This document shows positions 36,557 through 46,471 of a stretch of 64,000 nt of DNA, in pieces. The notes below the pieces were generated by a model. It was not told the origin of the DNA and searched no databases. It saw only the letters and a program-made list of their open reading frames with translations. Positions within the stretch are counted from its first letter, which is position 1, and each line of letters begins with the position of its first letter. The position numbers and the translations under genes were made by a program. The stretch is taken from assembly GCA_029563075.1 (NCBI GenBank), contig JAKQTN010000025.1, positions 62,001 to 126,000 on the forward strand, written 5' to 3'. The stretch comes from Pseudomonadota bacterium. Its GTDB lineage: Bacteria > Pseudomonadota > Gammaproteobacteria > Burkholderiales > Methylophilaceae.

Positions 36557-37735
36557 ATGACGATAAATGCTGATATAGCAGTTATTGGTGCCGGGCCAGC
36601 AGGCTTATGCTTTGCAAGGTCGCTAGCTGAATCAGGCTTGCAGGTCGTTGTGCTAGAGCGTCAAAATGAAGCTGCATTAGCCATCCCGGCTTTTGATGGT
36701 CGCGAGATTGCACTTACCCATCACTCAGCGAAACTCATGCAGGAACTGGGTTTGTGGGAGCGTATAGACCCGCAAGCGATTTCGCCGTTGCGGGATGCAC
36801 GGGTGTTCAATGGTTCATCCCTTTTCTCGCTAAATATAGGCCATCGTGATACACAGCAAAGCGAACTGGGCTATCTAATTTCAAACCATCTCATTCGCAA
36901 CGCGGCTTATGAGGCAGTGAAATCATCGCCAGCCATCACACTTAAAACTGAAGCACAAGTAAAAAGCATTCAGACTATGGCGGATGGTATGCAAATAACG
37001 CTAGCTTATGGCGAGACCATTCAAACCAGATTATTAATAGGCGCAGATAGCCGATTCTCTGAAACGCGCCGTGCCATGGGCATCGCCGCAGATATGCATG
37101 ATTTTGGCAAGACGATGATGGTTTGCGTGATGGAACATGCAGTACCGCATGAATACGCTGCATGGGAATGGTTTGACTACGGGCAAACCTTAGCGCTATT
37201 GCCTATGAATGGTATGCGCTCATCAGTAGTGATTACGCTGCCGCCCAAAGAAATCGATAACTTGCTGAAGATGCAAGCGGATGATTTTGACCGTGAGGTT
37301 TCCGCGCGCTTTAAGCACAGGCTTGGTGCGATGCGTCTGGTTTCAACGCGCCATGCATACCCCTTAGTGACGGTATACGCAAAGCGCCTGATAGGGCAGA
37401 GATTTGCTTTAGTGGGTGATGCCGCTGTAGGCATGCACCCAGTAACTGCGCATGGGTTTAATTTTGGCTTAAAAGGCATTGCAACCTTATCTGCCGAAAT
37501 CAAAGCGGCACTAGCATCTGGTAAAGATATCGCTTCAAATAGCTTGCTTCTGCGCTATGAACAATCACATCGGCGTGACACACGCCCGTTATTTCTTGCT
37601 ACGCATGCTATCGCAAAACTTTACGCAAGCGACAGTCTTCCTGCGCGATTGCTGCGTGCAGGCGCTATAAGGATAGGCAGCCGCATCACGCCATTCAAGC
37701 GTGCAGTAGCAGGGTTTCTAGCAGACGCACGCTAA
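36557..37735 (+). CDS. ubiM: FAD-dependent ubiquinone-biosynthesis hydroxylase, UbiM/UbiH family
   Basis: Flavin monooxygenase hydroxylating the benzoquinone ring of ubiquinone precursors. It has the FAD fingerprint IAVIGAGPAGLCFARSLAESG at residues 6-26, the DGREIALTHHS motif, and the second FAD site GDAAVGMHPVTAHGFNFGLKG near residue 290. The length is 392 residues. The combination DGREIALTH and HPVTAHGFNFGL looks most like UbiM, the single hydroxylase replacing several Ubi enzymes in some proteobacteria; UbiH or UbiF cannot be excluded. It lies three bases after ccoH, so respiration and quinone supply are linked in one unit. Confidence 0.7.
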   Translation: MTINADIAVIGAGPAGLCFARSLAESGLQVVVLERQNEAALAIPAFDGREIALTHHSAKLMQELGLWERIDPQAISPLRDARVFNGSSLFSLNIGHRDTQQSELGYLISNHLIRNAAYEAVKSSPAITLKTEAQVKSIQTMADGMQITLAYGETIQTRLLIGADSRFSETRRAMGIAADMHDFGKTMMVCVMEHAVPHEYAAWEWFDYGQTLALLPMNGMRSSVVITLPPKEIDNLLKMQADDFDREVSARFKHRLGAMRLVSTRHAYPLVTVYAKRLIGQRFALVGDAAVGMHPVTAHGFNFGLKGIATLSAEIKAALASGKDIASNSLLLRYEQSHRRDTRPLFLATHAIAKLYASDSLPARLLRAGAIRIGSRITPFKRAVAGFLADAR

Positions 37736-37805
37736 CGCTTTATAATTCGGCTTTTTAATTTCACCCAAGCTGTAACCGGGTTCTTATCGTGTTACTCTCT
37801 ACAAT

Positions 37806-38807
37806 ATGATACTGTGGCTAGAACTTCTGTTATGCCTTGCCGTTATTGGCTATGCAGGTTATTTTCTTTCGCGCTATGGTGATATTATCGCCGAGAAGAC
37901 GGGCATGTCGGCATCCTGGGTCGGTCTTATCCTGCTGGCGACAGCAACCTCTTTGCCGGAATTGGTCACTGGTATTTCCGCCGTCACAGCGGCCAGCACG
38001 CCAAATATCGCCGTTGGCGATGTACTGGGCAGTACTGTTTTTAATCTAGCCATTCTGGTCATTCTGGATGCCCTCTATCAGCGAGAAACCCTGTATAGCC
38101 GTGCCGCTCAGGGGCACATTTTATCTGCTGCATTAGGGGCATTACTGATTGCCTTTGCAGGTTTTAGCCTGCTGCTCGATCATGCGGGGATGAGTCCAAC
38201 GCTGGGTCACGTAGGGTTATATACGCCACTGATTGTGCTGGTTTATATCACCGCAATGCGGTCTATACATCGTTATGAGCAACGCACCTTAGATGCGTAT
38301 ACCGAAGCATCTACAGAACGCTATCCGCAAGCGACCTTGCGCCAGGCCGTTACTGGTTATGTGCTGGCGGCGATGGCGGTAATAGCGGCAGGTTCCTGGC
38401 TGCCTTTTGTTGCCAAAGACATCTCCGAATTGATGGGCTGGGGGCAAAGCTTCGTCGGCACTATGCTGGTAGCCGCGGTCACCTCTGCGCCAGAAGTCGC
38501 AGTTACTATTTCAGCACTACGCATCGGTGCGCTGGACATGGCGATTGCCAATCTGCTGGGTAGCAACTTGTTTGATATCCTTATTCTGGCCGTGGATGAT
38601 TTGTTTTACACCAAAGCCCCCTTGCTTGCCAGTGTAGATACCAGCCACGCCATTACTGCCTTCACTGCGGTCATGATGAGCGCATTGGTAACCGTTGGTT
38701 TTATTTTTCGCCCGCAGCGGCATGCCGCGTTAAAGCTCACATGGATCAGTTTGGGCTTGCTTCTGTTCTATATCCTCAACACATGGATTCATTTTCAGCA
38801 TGGATAA
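37806..38807 (+). CDS. Sodium/calcium exchanger family protein
   Basis: A 333-residue CaCA-superfamily antiporter made of two inverted repeats of about five helices. The alpha-repeat ion sites are ATSLPELVTGISAV (about residue 50) and AVTSAPEVAVTISAL (about residue 225), followed by GDVLGSTVFNLAIL and ANLLGSNLFDILIL. It probably exports Ca2+ against Na+ or H+. Its last eight bases overlap the start of the Ca2+-ATPase-like gene, so the two form a coupled cation-export pair. Confidence 0.88.
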   Translation: MILWLELLLCLAVIGYAGYFLSRYGDIIAEKTGMSASWVGLILLATATSLPELVTGISAVTAASTPNIAVGDVLGSTVFNLAILVILDALYQRETLYSRAAQGHILSAALGALLIAFAGFSLLLDHAGMSPTLGHVGLYTPLIVLVYITAMRSIHRYEQRTLDAYTEASTERYPQATLRQAVTGYVLAAMAVIAAGSWLPFVAKDISELMGWGQSFVGTMLVAAVTSAPEVAVTISALRIGALDMAIANLLGSNLFDILILAVDDLFYTKAPLLASVDTSHAITAFTAVMMSALVTVGFIFRPQRHAALKLTWISLGLLLFYILNTWIHFQHG

Positions 38808-41487
38808 TCATGCCGATGCTAAAACACATCACTGGCACACGCTGTCAGTAGATGAAGCCGCACATCGGCTTGAAACCAGCCCTCAAACTGGCTTAAGCGC
38901 AGCTGAAGCTGCAGAACGGATGGCACGCCACGGACCAAATGCGTTGCATGAAAAGCGCGGGCGCTCGCCTTGGCGTATGCTGCTCGACCAGTTTACCGAT
39001 TTCATGATCATCGTGCTGATTGGGGCAGCTATCATTTCCGGCATCGTTGGCGATATGCAGGATACCATCGCCATCATCGTGATCGTCATCCTTAACGCGG
39101 TGATTGGGTTCATCCAGGAATATCGAGCAGAACGCGCAATAGCGGCTTTAAAGCGCATGTCCGAAGCCGGTGCGCAAGTATTGCGGGATGGCCAGGTGGA
39201 AACCGTCAACGCATCCGAACTGGTGCCGGGAGATGTGGTGCTGCTGGAAGCCGGCAACGTGGTGCCGGCTGATTTCCGTATCGTTGAAGCGGCGCAACTC
39301 AGGATAGATGAATCAGCGCTAACAGGGGAATCCGTCGCAGTCGAAAAACAAATCCATCCGCTATCTGTCGTCGATGCACCTTTAGGAGACAAAACCTGTT
39401 TGGCTTATAAGGGTACTATTGTGACCTATGGACGTGGGCGCGGCTTAGTAATAGCCACTGGCATGCATAGCGAATTAGGTAAGATCGCATCATTGCTCAG
39501 CGAGGATGACGACGGCAAAACACCGCTGCAAAAACGCCTGAAAGCTTTCGGGCAACGGCTGGCTCTGGCTGCGCTGGCCGTTTGCCTGCTGGTGTTTATC
39601 ATCGGCATCATGCGTGGTGAGCCGCTGCTGCTCATGTTCATGACAGCGGTGAGCCTGGCAGTAGCTGCCATACCGGAAGCACTACCAGCCGTTGTGACGA
39701 TTTCACTGGCCTTGGGCGCACACAAGATGATCAGGCAGCATGCCTTGATCCGCCGCCTGCCCGCAGTAGAAACGCTGGGATCGGTCACTTATATCTGTTC
39801 CGATAAAACCGGTACGCTGACGCAGAACAAAATGCACGTCACAACAATGTATGCAGATGGCGGATTTTGTAAAACATGGCAGGATGATAAAAAGACAGAA
39901 CCGTGGCTCACGTTGTTCCACGCGCTGGCGTTGAGTAACGATGCGCATCTGGACCATCATGGCAAAATACATGGTGAGCCGACCGAAGCAGCCTTGCTGC
40001 GTGCCGCACAGGAAGCGGACTGGGACAAGGCCACGCTAGAGAGCGAGATGCCGAGGCTGAAAGAGCTGCCTTTCGACTCCGAACGCAAGCGCATGACCAC
40101 ATTCCACAAAGCTGCGGAAGGCGTCATCGCCTACACCAAGGGCTCGCCGGAGTCGCTGGTGCCACAATGCACCCGCATCCTGACCCCAAGCGGTGAGCAG
40201 GCCATAAATCAGGCTGCATTGTTGCAAGAAGTCGAAGCGATGGCGGCCAATGGGCTGCGTGTGCTGGCGTTTGCCTATCGTAATTGGCCTGCATTGCCTG
40301 GTAGCGAACAGCCTGATGAATTGGAACGCGATCTGGTATTTCTTGGGCTAATCGGCCTGATTGACCCGCCACGCCGTGAAGCAAAAGAAGCGGTTTCGTT
40401 GTGCAAATCCGCCGGCATTACGCCGGTGATGATTACCGGCGATCATCCTGCTACTGCTCGCGCCATCGCCCACGAGCTCGGCATCTTGGCTGACAGTGAT
40501 AGCCGAGTGATGACCGGAGCCGAGTTGGCAAAACTGGATCAACAAACGTTCGAAGCAGAAGTCGAGCTAGTGCGGGTTTATGCGCGCGTTGATCCGGTAC
40601 AGAAAATAAAAATCGTCCAGGCTTTGCAGGACAAGGGTGAAGTAGTGGCGATGACCGGCGACGGCGTCAACGACGCGCCTGCCCTTAAAGCCGCAGATAT
40701 TGGTGTGGCGATGGGTAAAGGCGGTACTGACGTGGCTCGGGAAGCAGCGCACATGGTGCTGCTGGATGACAACTTCGCCACCATCGTGCACGCAGTCAGT
40801 CAGGGCCGGCGAATTTTCGATAACATCCGAAAATTCATTAAATACACCATGACCAGCAATGCTGGAGAAATATGGACCATTCTCCTGGCGCCATTTCTGG
40901 GTTTGCCTATTCCGCTATTACCCATTCACATCCTGTGGATCAATCTGGTGACTGACGGACTGCCCGGCTTGGCGCTGACAGCAGAGGCTGCCGAGCGCGG
41001 CAACATGAGCCGTCCGCCACGCCCAATACACGAAAGCATCTTTGCGCACGGCATGTGGCAGCACATGGTCTGGGTCGGCTTACTAATGGGCGGCGTAAGC
41101 TTGCTGGCTCAGGCATGGGTGCTGTATGGCGGAGCTGCTAATGTCGATTCCAGCCACTGGCAGACGATGGTGTTCACCGTTCTCACCCTTTCCCAGTTAG
41201 GGCATGTGCTCGCCATTCGCACTGAAAAAGATTCGTTGTTTAGCGTTGGAATATTTTCTAATCCAATGCTTTTGTTCACAGTGCTGCTGACCTTCATGCT
41301 ACAAATGGCAACCATTTATGTGCCGGCATTTAACCCAATTTTCAAAACAGAACCACTGAGCATTAACGAGCTTGCGCTTTGCCTTGCCTTATCAGGCATT
41401 GTATTCATTGCTGTCGAAATAGAGAAGTGGCTGATACGGCGCGGCTGGCTATATCAGAGTGAAAGAGCCGTTAGGGTTATGGGCTAA
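38800..41487 (+). CDS. P2A-type cation ATPase, probably calcium
   Basis: An 895-residue P-type ATPase with an N-terminal cation-ATPase domain, TGES, the phosphorylation site [12 protein letters not shown] and [21 protein letters not shown]-type Ca2+ ligands are conserved: the Glu in [11 protein letters not shown] (helix 4), the Glu in [18 protein letters not shown] (helix 5), and Asn and Asp in [14 protein letters not shown] (helix 6). This points to Ca2+ more than Mn2+ or Na+. It overlaps the exchanger gene by eight bases and its 3' end overlaps a convergent radical SAM gene by eleven bases. Confidence 0.9.
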   Translation: MDNHADAKTHHWHTLSVDEAAHRLETSPQTGLSAAEAAERMARHGPNALHEKRGRSPWRMLLDQFTDFMIIVLIGAAIISGIVGDMQDTIAIIVIVILNAVIGFIQEYRAERAIAALKRMSEAGAQVLRDGQVETVNASELVPGDVVLLEAGNVVPADFRIVEAAQLRIDESALTGESVAVEKQIHPLSVVDAPLGDKTCLAYKGTIVTYGRGRGLVIATGMHSELGKIASLLSEDDDGKTPLQKRLKAFGQRLALAALAVCLLVFIIGIMRGEPLLLMFMTAVSLAVAAIPEALPAVVTISLALGAHKMIRQHALIRRLPAVETLGSVTYICSDKTGTLTQNKMHVTTMYADGGFCKTWQDDKKTEPWLTLFHALALSNDAHLDHHGKIHGEPTEAALLRAAQEADWDKATLESEMPRLKELPFDSERKRMTTFHKAAEGVIAYTKGSPESLVPQCTRILTPSGEQAINQAALLQEVEAMAANGLRVLAFAYRNWPALPGSEQPDELERDLVFLGLIGLIDPPRREAKEAVSLCKSAGITPVMITGDHPATARAIAHELGILADSDSRVMTGAELAKLDQQTFEAEVELVRVYARVDPVQKIKIVQALQDKGEVVAMTGDGVNDAPALKAADIGVAMGKGGTDVAREAAHMVLLDDNFATIVHAVSQGRRIFDNIRKFIKYTMTSNAGEIWTILLAPFLGLPIPLLPIHILWINLVTDGLPGLALTAEAAERGNMSRPPRPIHESIFAHGMWQHMVWVGLLMGGVSLLAQAWVLYGGAANVDSSHWQTMVFTVLTLSQLGHVLAIRTEKDSLFSVGIFSNPMLLFTVLLTFMLQMATIYVPAFNPIFKTEPLSINELALCLALSGIVFIAVEIEKWLIRRGWLYQSERAVRVMG

Positions 41488-42325
41488 TTTGCACGGTTAC
41501 AGCAAGTGCACGTATGCGTTGCGCCATTGCTTCAAGCCATTCGGATGGCAGGCGGCTAAGTCGAATTGCTTCTTCCTGCATGGATGGGCGCGCGATTCCG
41601 TACAGATGAACGCCTTGAATAACTTCTTTAACCTGGTTGACCAGCGCCAAATAAGCTGAAATCTCGCTCTCTGAGGGTGGCTGACCATCCAGCGCGAACA
41701 TGCAGGTTTGAATGAAAGTAGGGCAGGCCAGCGCGCAGTTTCGAAACCTTTGCATATGGCTCTGAGGATTGAGATTGACATCGTTAATGCGCATGATGCC
41801 TTCTTTAGTGCCCGCATCCAGCTTGAACCAGACCTCTCCGTTGCATTGCGCCAGATGTCTGACGCTGTTGAGCACTGACGGTTTATCCATCATGCTGCCG
41901 TTGGTGATTAAACGAATCTTGATCTTGCCCAGTAAATCAAAGTCTTTTAACACCCGCTCGACCAGCATCACCGCTTGTGGAAACTCTTTTGCACTGGTCG
42001 GTTCCCCATTGCCAGAAAATGCAATATCTTTCAGTTGCCGGTCTGTTTCGCTAACATGGCGTTGCATAAAATCACCATGCAGCACATCGTTTAAAAGCCC
42101 TCGCAGTTCCTGTTCTAAAACGTCAAGCGCAATAGGAGGTGGGGTGCCGCGCGTGAGATTTGGCACACTGCAATAAATACAGCGCCAGTTGCAGGCGTTG
42201 TTAGGGTTGAGGTTGATGCCAATGGAAACACCGCCAGCGCGACGTGAAACAACAGGGTAAACATAGCGTAATCCGCCTACATCGCGGTTATGGTCAGTGA
42301 CTGTGAGGATGTTTTGCAAAGTCAT
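41477..42325 (-). CDS. Radical SAM protein of unknown function
   Basis: A 282-residue radical SAM enzyme with the cluster motif CNWRCIYC (about residues 46-53; C-x3-C-x2-C) preceded by SIGINLNPNNA. SAM-binding features include FSGNGEPTSAKEF and IRLITNGSMM, with DAGTKEGIMRIND further on. There is no C-terminal extra cluster domain. The beginning TVTDHNRDVGGLRYVYPVVSRRAGGVS is unlike characterised members known to me; annotations such as wybutosine-synthesis-like are only superfamily-level. It lies 66 bases downstream of fnr on the same strand, so an anaerobic role is possible. Confidence 0.75.
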   Translation of the reverse strand: MTLQNILTVTDHNRDVGGLRYVYPVVSRRAGGVSIGINLNPNNACNWRCIYCSVPNLTRGTPPPIALDVLEQELRGLLNDVLHGDFMQRHVSETDRQLKDIAFSGNGEPTSAKEFPQAVMLVERVLKDFDLLGKIKIRLITNGSMMDKPSVLNSVRHLAQCNGEVWFKLDAGTKEGIMRINDVNLNPQSHMQRFRNCALACPTFIQTCMFALDGQPPSESEISAYLALVNQVKEVIQGVHLYGIARPSMQEEAIRLSRLPSEWLEAMAQRIRALAVTVQISP

Positions 42326-42391
42326 CGTTCGACTTGGTATTGAATTGAATGGCGGATGTTAATAAACAATCTGGCGTAATCAGCAAAGCGC

Positions 42392-43108
42392 CTAATAAGT
42401 TTGTGGATTGAATATTTTCTTGAGCGCTTCCGGATCAAGAATGCGCACATAGCGTTGTTTGATTTCGATAATGCCATCCTCGCTGAACTTTGAAAAAGTA
42501 CGGCTTACGGTTTCGAGTTTCAAGCCGAGATAGCTGCCGATTTCCTCGCGCGTCATTCTCAATGTAAGTTCTGTTTGCGAATAACCACGGGCATGCAGGC
42601 GCTGCACCAGATTCAAAAGAAAAGCCGCCACGCGCTCTTCGGCGCGCATGTTGCCTAGCAACATCATAACGCCGTTCTCGCGCACGATTTCACGGCTCAT
42701 CATTTTATGCACATGGCGCTGCAGCACTGGAAACTCGCGCGACAGATCTTCTATGCTGGCAAATGGCATCATGCATACCTCAGCATCTTCAAGCGCAACT
42801 GCATTGCAGCTGTGGCGATCTGTCACAATACCATCCATCCCGATGATTTCGCCAGCCATCTGAAAACCGGTTACCTGCTCGCGGCCGTCTTCGCTTGAAA
42901 TGCAGGTTTTAAAAAAGCCTGTGCGTATGGCATAAAGTGAAGTGAACGTATCGCCGCTACTAAACAGCAGTTCTCCCTGTTTAACCCGACGACGTTTTTC
43001 AACTATTTCTTCTAGTTTGTCTAACTCCTCTGAGTTCAAGCCAACCGGCATGCAGATTTCGCGCAGATTGCAGTTTGAGCAAGCGACTTTAAAGGTTTCA
43101 GAATTCAT
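42392..43108 (-). CDS. fnr: Oxygen-sensing transcription regulator Fnr
   Basis: A Crp/Fnr-family activator that binds a [4Fe-4S] cluster and DNA when oxygen is low. N-terminal cysteines C10, C13 and C19 and the central C112 (in AEVCMMPF) are the four expected ligands. The recognition helix GLKLETVSRTFSKF has E199, S202 and R203, the residues that read TTGAT half-sites. The length is 238 residues. Three perfect FNR boxes lie in the window (ccoN, hemN, ompW); the hemN one lies in the fnr-hemN intergenic region and may also affect fnr. Confidence 0.95.
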   Translation of the reverse strand: MNSETFKVACSNCNLREICMPVGLNSEELDKLEEIVEKRRRVKQGELLFSSGDTFTSLYAIRTGFFKTCISSEDGREQVTGFQMAGEIIGMDGIVTDRHSCNAVALEDAEVCMMPFASIEDLSREFPVLQRHVHKMMSREIVRENGVMMLLGNMRAEERVAAFLLNLVQRLHARGYSQTELTLRMTREEIGSYLGLKLETVSRTFSKFSEDGIIEIKQRYVRILDPEALKKIFNPQTY

Positions 43109-43241
43109 GTTTTTCTAAGATATAACGCTATCCATCAAGGATACCGTTTTATCGCTTTTATTCATAGAGGGTTCTAACCAACATTTTGAACATGGCGCAA
43201 ATTATTATACGGAATAGTCTGTATGCTTAACGCGCCGTCGT

Positions 43242-43255
43242 TTGATTTGTATCAA
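43242..43255 (+). promoter_or_regulatory. FNR box of hemN
   Basis: TTGATTTGTATCAA, identical to the ccoN and ompW boxes. It lies 58 bases upstream of the hemN ATG at 43313, a good position for activation. Its presence inside the open frame that reaches back to 43223 argues that hemN begins at 43313. It is also 134 bases from the fnr start on the other strand. Confidence 0.85.
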
Positions 43256-43312
43256 GGAGTTTTGTCTCTAAAGGTGGCAAAGTTTCATCCTGTCCAAGCG
43301 GGATTTAAGGTA

Positions 43313-44740
43313 ATGATTTCCAATAATATTGCACAAGTAGCTACTGCGGGTGTTAGTGGCATAACGCCCTCCATCACGCCTGCAATGCTGCAAAAATATG
43401 ATGTTTCCGGTCCGCGTTATACCTCATATCCCACTGCTGACCGCTTTGTGGAAGCCTTTGCAGAGGATGAGTACAAGCAAGCCCTGGATCAGCGGCGTGT
43501 AGGCGGCATGGCGTTGCCATTGTCAATCTATGTGCACATCCCATTTTGCGAATCGCTTTGCTTTTATTGTGCATGCAATAAAATCGTGACCAAACATCAT
43601 GAGCGCAGCGCAGAATACCTGCGCCATCTCAGCCATGAAGTCGACTTGCATATTGCCCATTTGGGTGCCGGGCAGACCATTACCCAGTTACACTTGGGGG
43701 GTGGTACACCTACTTTCTTCTCTGACGATGAGCTGAGTGAGCTGATGGCCATGCTGCGCCGCAGCTTTGTGCTGGCTCCGGGCGGCGAATATTCGATTGA
43801 AGTAGACCCGAGAACGGTCGATGAAAAACGCCTGGCACATCTGGCGAGCTTAGGGTTTAACCGATTGAGTTTCGGAGTGCAGGATTTTGATCCGGATGTG
43901 CAAAAAGCGGTACATCGCATCCAGCCGGCCGAACAGGTGTTTTCTCTGGTCGAAGCTGCACGCCGCTTAGGGTTTGAATCGGTGAATGTCGATTTGATTT
44001 ATGGCTTGCCGATGCAAACGTCCAAGTCGTTTGCGCGCACTTTGGCGCAGGTCGTCGAACTCAAGCCCGACAGAATCGCACTCTATGCCTATGCGCATTT
44101 GCCTGAACGGTTCAAGCCGCAGCGGCGCATTAACGCCTATGAGCTGCCGGCGGCTTCTGCAAAAGTTTCCATGTTGTCTGATGCCATTGCTACTTTTCTG
44201 GATGCAGGTTATGTGTATGTTGGCATGGATCACTTTGCGCTACCCAATGACTCGCTGGCAATCGCCAAGCGGCAGGGCAGGCTGCACCGCAACTTTCAGG
44301 GTTATAGCACACAGCCGGATTGTGATTTAATCGGTCTTGGCGTTTCGTCGATTGGCCGTATCGGCGCCACCTACAGCCAGAATGCCAAGACGCTGGAGGA
44401 ATATTACGACTACTTGAATCAGGGCCGTTTCCCCGTAGTGCGCGGTCTGGCATTGTCGCGGGATGATCTGGTGCGCCGTGCCGTGATTATGGCGCTGATG
44501 TGTCAAGGTAGGTTACAATATGAGTCCATTGAACTTGCCTATATGATTGATTTTAGAAGTTACTTTGCGACCGAGTTGGAAGCGATTAAAGAATTGGAAT
44601 GTACAGGGATGGTAGAGCTTGAGGATGGCGGTATACAAGTCACTGACACTGGCTGGTTCTTCGTGCGCGCAGTTGCCATGCTGTTTGACCGCTATCTGCA
44701 AACCGATCGCAATCGAGCGCGCTTTTCTAAAATCATCTAA
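43313..44740 (+). CDS. hemN: Oxygen-independent coproporphyrinogen III oxidase
   Basis: Radical SAM enzyme that makes protoporphyrinogen without oxygen, supplying heme for the cbb3 oxidase at low oxygen. The cluster motif lies in HIPFCESLCFYCACNK. GGGTPTFFSDDEL, FNRLSFGVQDFDP and DLIYGLPMQT are family blocks. YTSYPTADRF near the N-terminus and the C-terminal half VSSIGRIGATYSQNAK mark true HemN rather than HemW. I choose ATG 43313 (475 residues) because the upstream extension contains the FNR box. safE follows after 12 bases. Confidence 0.94.
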   Translation: MISNNIAQVATAGVSGITPSITPAMLQKYDVSGPRYTSYPTADRFVEAFAEDEYKQALDQRRVGGMALPLSIYVHIPFCESLCFYCACNKIVTKHHERSAEYLRHLSHEVDLHIAHLGAGQTITQLHLGGGTPTFFSDDELSELMAMLRRSFVLAPGGEYSIEVDPRTVDEKRLAHLASLGFNRLSFGVQDFDPDVQKAVHRIQPAEQVFSLVEAARRLGFESVNVDLIYGLPMQTSKSFARTLAQVVELKPDRIALYAYAHLPERFKPQRRINAYELPAASAKVSMLSDAIATFLDAGYVYVGMDHFALPNDSLAIAKRQGRLHRNFQGYSTQPDCDLIGLGVSSIGRIGATYSQNAKTLEEYYDYLNQGRFPVVRGLALSRDDLVRRAVIMALMCQGRLQYESIELAYMIDFRSYFATELEAIKELECTGMVELEDGGIQVTDTGWFFVRAVAMLFDRYLQTDRNRARFSKII

Positions 44741-44752
44741 ATTTCCTTCAAT

Positions 44753-45421
44753 ATGCAATCATCGCTTGCGCTTACCACATTTTTGATGGGGCTGGCTGGC
44801 GGACCGCATTGTATCGCCATGTGCGGCGCGGCCTGCGCCAGCATTCAAAGCGGGCGGGGCGGAAATTATAGTTTATGGAAATTCCAGGCCGGACGTTTAA
44901 TCGGCTATGCCAGTCTCGGTGCGGTAGCGGCTGGTTCAGTTAAGAGCCTGGCCTGGTTTTCCGGCCAAACTTCAGCACTACATCCTGTATGGACATTTTT
45001 TCACGTATTGGTGCTATGTTGGGGGCTAATGTTGCTGGCCTACGCCCGCCAGCCAGTTTGGGCAGACAATTTAGGGCGTAATATCTGGTCACATGTGCGT
45101 CAGCTTTCGAATCTGCCCGGTGGTATCGTGATGACGGGTATGCTGTGGGCATTAATGCCTTGCGGCTTGCTTTATTCGGCGCTGCTTGTGGCATCGTTAA
45201 GCGCTAATATATTCAATGGCGCGTTCAGTATGGCCACATTTGCGGCTGGCACCAGTGTTTCATTATTCATCGGTCCGTGGCTTTGGCTCAGGCTTAAAAA
45301 TGGCGTTAAATGGCTTAACGATGGCACCAGTATGCGTTTGGCGGGGCTTCTGCTGGCTACCGTAGCAGGCTGGGCAATCTGGATGGATCTGGTGCACCAA
45401 GTAAAGATCTGGTGTACTTAA
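44753..45421 (+). CDS. SafE/DsbD-like membrane protein next to hemN
   Basis: A 222-residue protein with about six helices, of the group annotated as sulfite exporter TauE/SafE. The conserved beginning is FLMGLAGGPHCIAMCGAACAS with MPCGLLYSALLVASL midway, a pattern of GxxHCxxMCG and PCG cysteines and proline also seen in DsbD- and CcdA-like transporters. In many betaproteobacteria it lies with cco, hemN or fnr genes, and copper or redox delivery to the oxidase is more likely than sulfite export. It starts 12 bases after hemN. Confidence 0.75.
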   Translation: MQSSLALTTFLMGLAGGPHCIAMCGAACASIQSGRGGNYSLWKFQAGRLIGYASLGAVAAGSVKSLAWFSGQTSALHPVWTFFHVLVLCWGLMLLAYARQPVWADNLGRNIWSHVRQLSNLPGGIVMTGMLWALMPCGLLYSALLVASLSANIFNGAFSMATFAAGTSVSLFIGPWLWLRLKNGVKWLNDGTSMRLAGLLLATVAGWAIWMDLVHQVKIWCT

Positions 45422-45447
45422 AAATTTCGTAGATAAAAATCTTCGGC

Positions 45448-45480
45448 AAAAAAATACCCCCACCAATAACGGCAGGGGTA
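45448..45480 (-). terminator. Rho-independent terminator of ompW
   Basis: On the minus strand the stem is TACCCCTGCC / GGTGGGGGTA (45480-45471 and 45464-45455; ten pairs, two of them G-T) with loop GTTATT, followed directly by seven T residues (45454-45448). It lies 43 bases beyond the ompW stop. It may also stop transcripts from hemN-safE. Confidence 0.88.
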
Positions 45481-45522
45481 AAAGGTCTGGACTGATTAAA
45501 TCCAGCTACTGAAAAACCTTGA

Positions 45523-46224
45523 TTAGAATTTTTTACCGATACCGATACCAACTACCCATGGATTGATATCTAAAGAGTCAATCTTAGTCCAAGCATTCCC
45601 TGTGGCGGCACCTTTTAACTTAACATTTGTATCTAACCAGACATATTTGACGTCGGCATTAATTAACCAACCGTCTTTCAAGTTGATATCAACACCTGCC
45701 TGCAAAGCTGGACCCCAGCTGTCGCTGTCAATCTTGATTTTATGGCCAGCCAATGGACCACGATTAACTTTCAAGTTGCGGTCTAGCATGATGGTATAGT
45801 TAATACCAGCGCCAACATATGGATCAATCATTTGGTCTGGATTAAAGTGCCATTGAGCAGTTAATGTAGGCGGTAAAAGATTTACGCTACCTAAATCTTG
45901 ATTAGGAACTACTGCACCAGCTTCTTTTTGGATACTCACATTGTGACGTGTGCCAACGGCAAGGATTAATTCGGCCGCAATATTTTTTGTAAAATAGTAC
46001 GAAATGTCTAATTCTGGTATTACTTTGTCGCTTACCGCCAACTCAGCACCTGGTGACATCACAGGAGCTACGTTTTGGTTCACAGTTTTGCCTAGTTTAC
46101 TATCTTCATTCGGCGCAACATTAACTGCGCGTGCACGAACTACCCAATCACCAGCTTCAGCTTGTGCTGCAATCGGTGCAAATACTGCTGCAGCAAGTGC
46201 TACTGCTAACAACGTTTTCTTCAT
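45523..46224 (-). CDS. ompW: OmpW-family outer-membrane protein
   Basis: An eight-stranded outer-membrane barrel with a 22-residue signal peptide (MKKTLLAVALAAAVFAPIAAQA). The mature part begins EAGDWVVRARAVNVAPNED and ends with the family tail WVVGIGIGKKF, finishing in the aromatic residue used for barrel assembly. DISYYFTKNIAAELI and LPPTLTAQWHFNP are conserved blocks. The length is 233 residues. GGGAG precedes the ATG. An FNR box lies 74 bases upstream; OmpW is FNR-controlled in E. coli as well. A terminator follows. Confidence 0.94.
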   Translation of the reverse strand: MKKTLLAVALAAAVFAPIAAQAEAGDWVVRARAVNVAPNEDSKLGKTVNQNVAPVMSPGAELAVSDKVIPELDISYYFTKNIAAELILAVGTRHNVSIQKEAGAVVPNQDLGSVNLLPPTLTAQWHFNPDQMIDPYVGAGINYTIMLDRNLKVNRGPLAGHKIKIDSDSWGPALQAGVDINLKDGWLINADVKYVWLDTNVKLKGAATGNAWTKIDSLDINPWVVGIGIGKKF

Positions 46225-46297
46225 AACTAACTCCCTTTAAAAATTAACTGCTATCAAAAGATGGGTGAACTTTAACTTATTTGAGAAGTGAAGCGGT

Positions 46298-46311
46298 TTG
46301 ATTTGTATCAA
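46298..46311 (-). promoter_or_regulatory. FNR box of ompW
   Basis: A perfect FNR consensus, TTGATTTGTATCAA on the plus strand (TTGATACAAATCAA in the ompW direction), ending 74 bases before the ompW ATG. It is the third identical copy. The opposite neighbour, the YbhP-like gene at 46472, is 160 bases away and could also respond. Confidence 0.82.
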
Positions 46312-46471
46312 ATGCCTTATGCTTATTATGAGAATAACCACCAAAAATGCCTTTTATGTTGTATTTTTGATACAGATTATGGATTGATATTCTCCAAGCC
46401 GATGTACTGGATTAGAATTTTGCTGTAATGGCAGTCGCTGGGATGGCCAACTTTGAATTGATGAGCTGATT

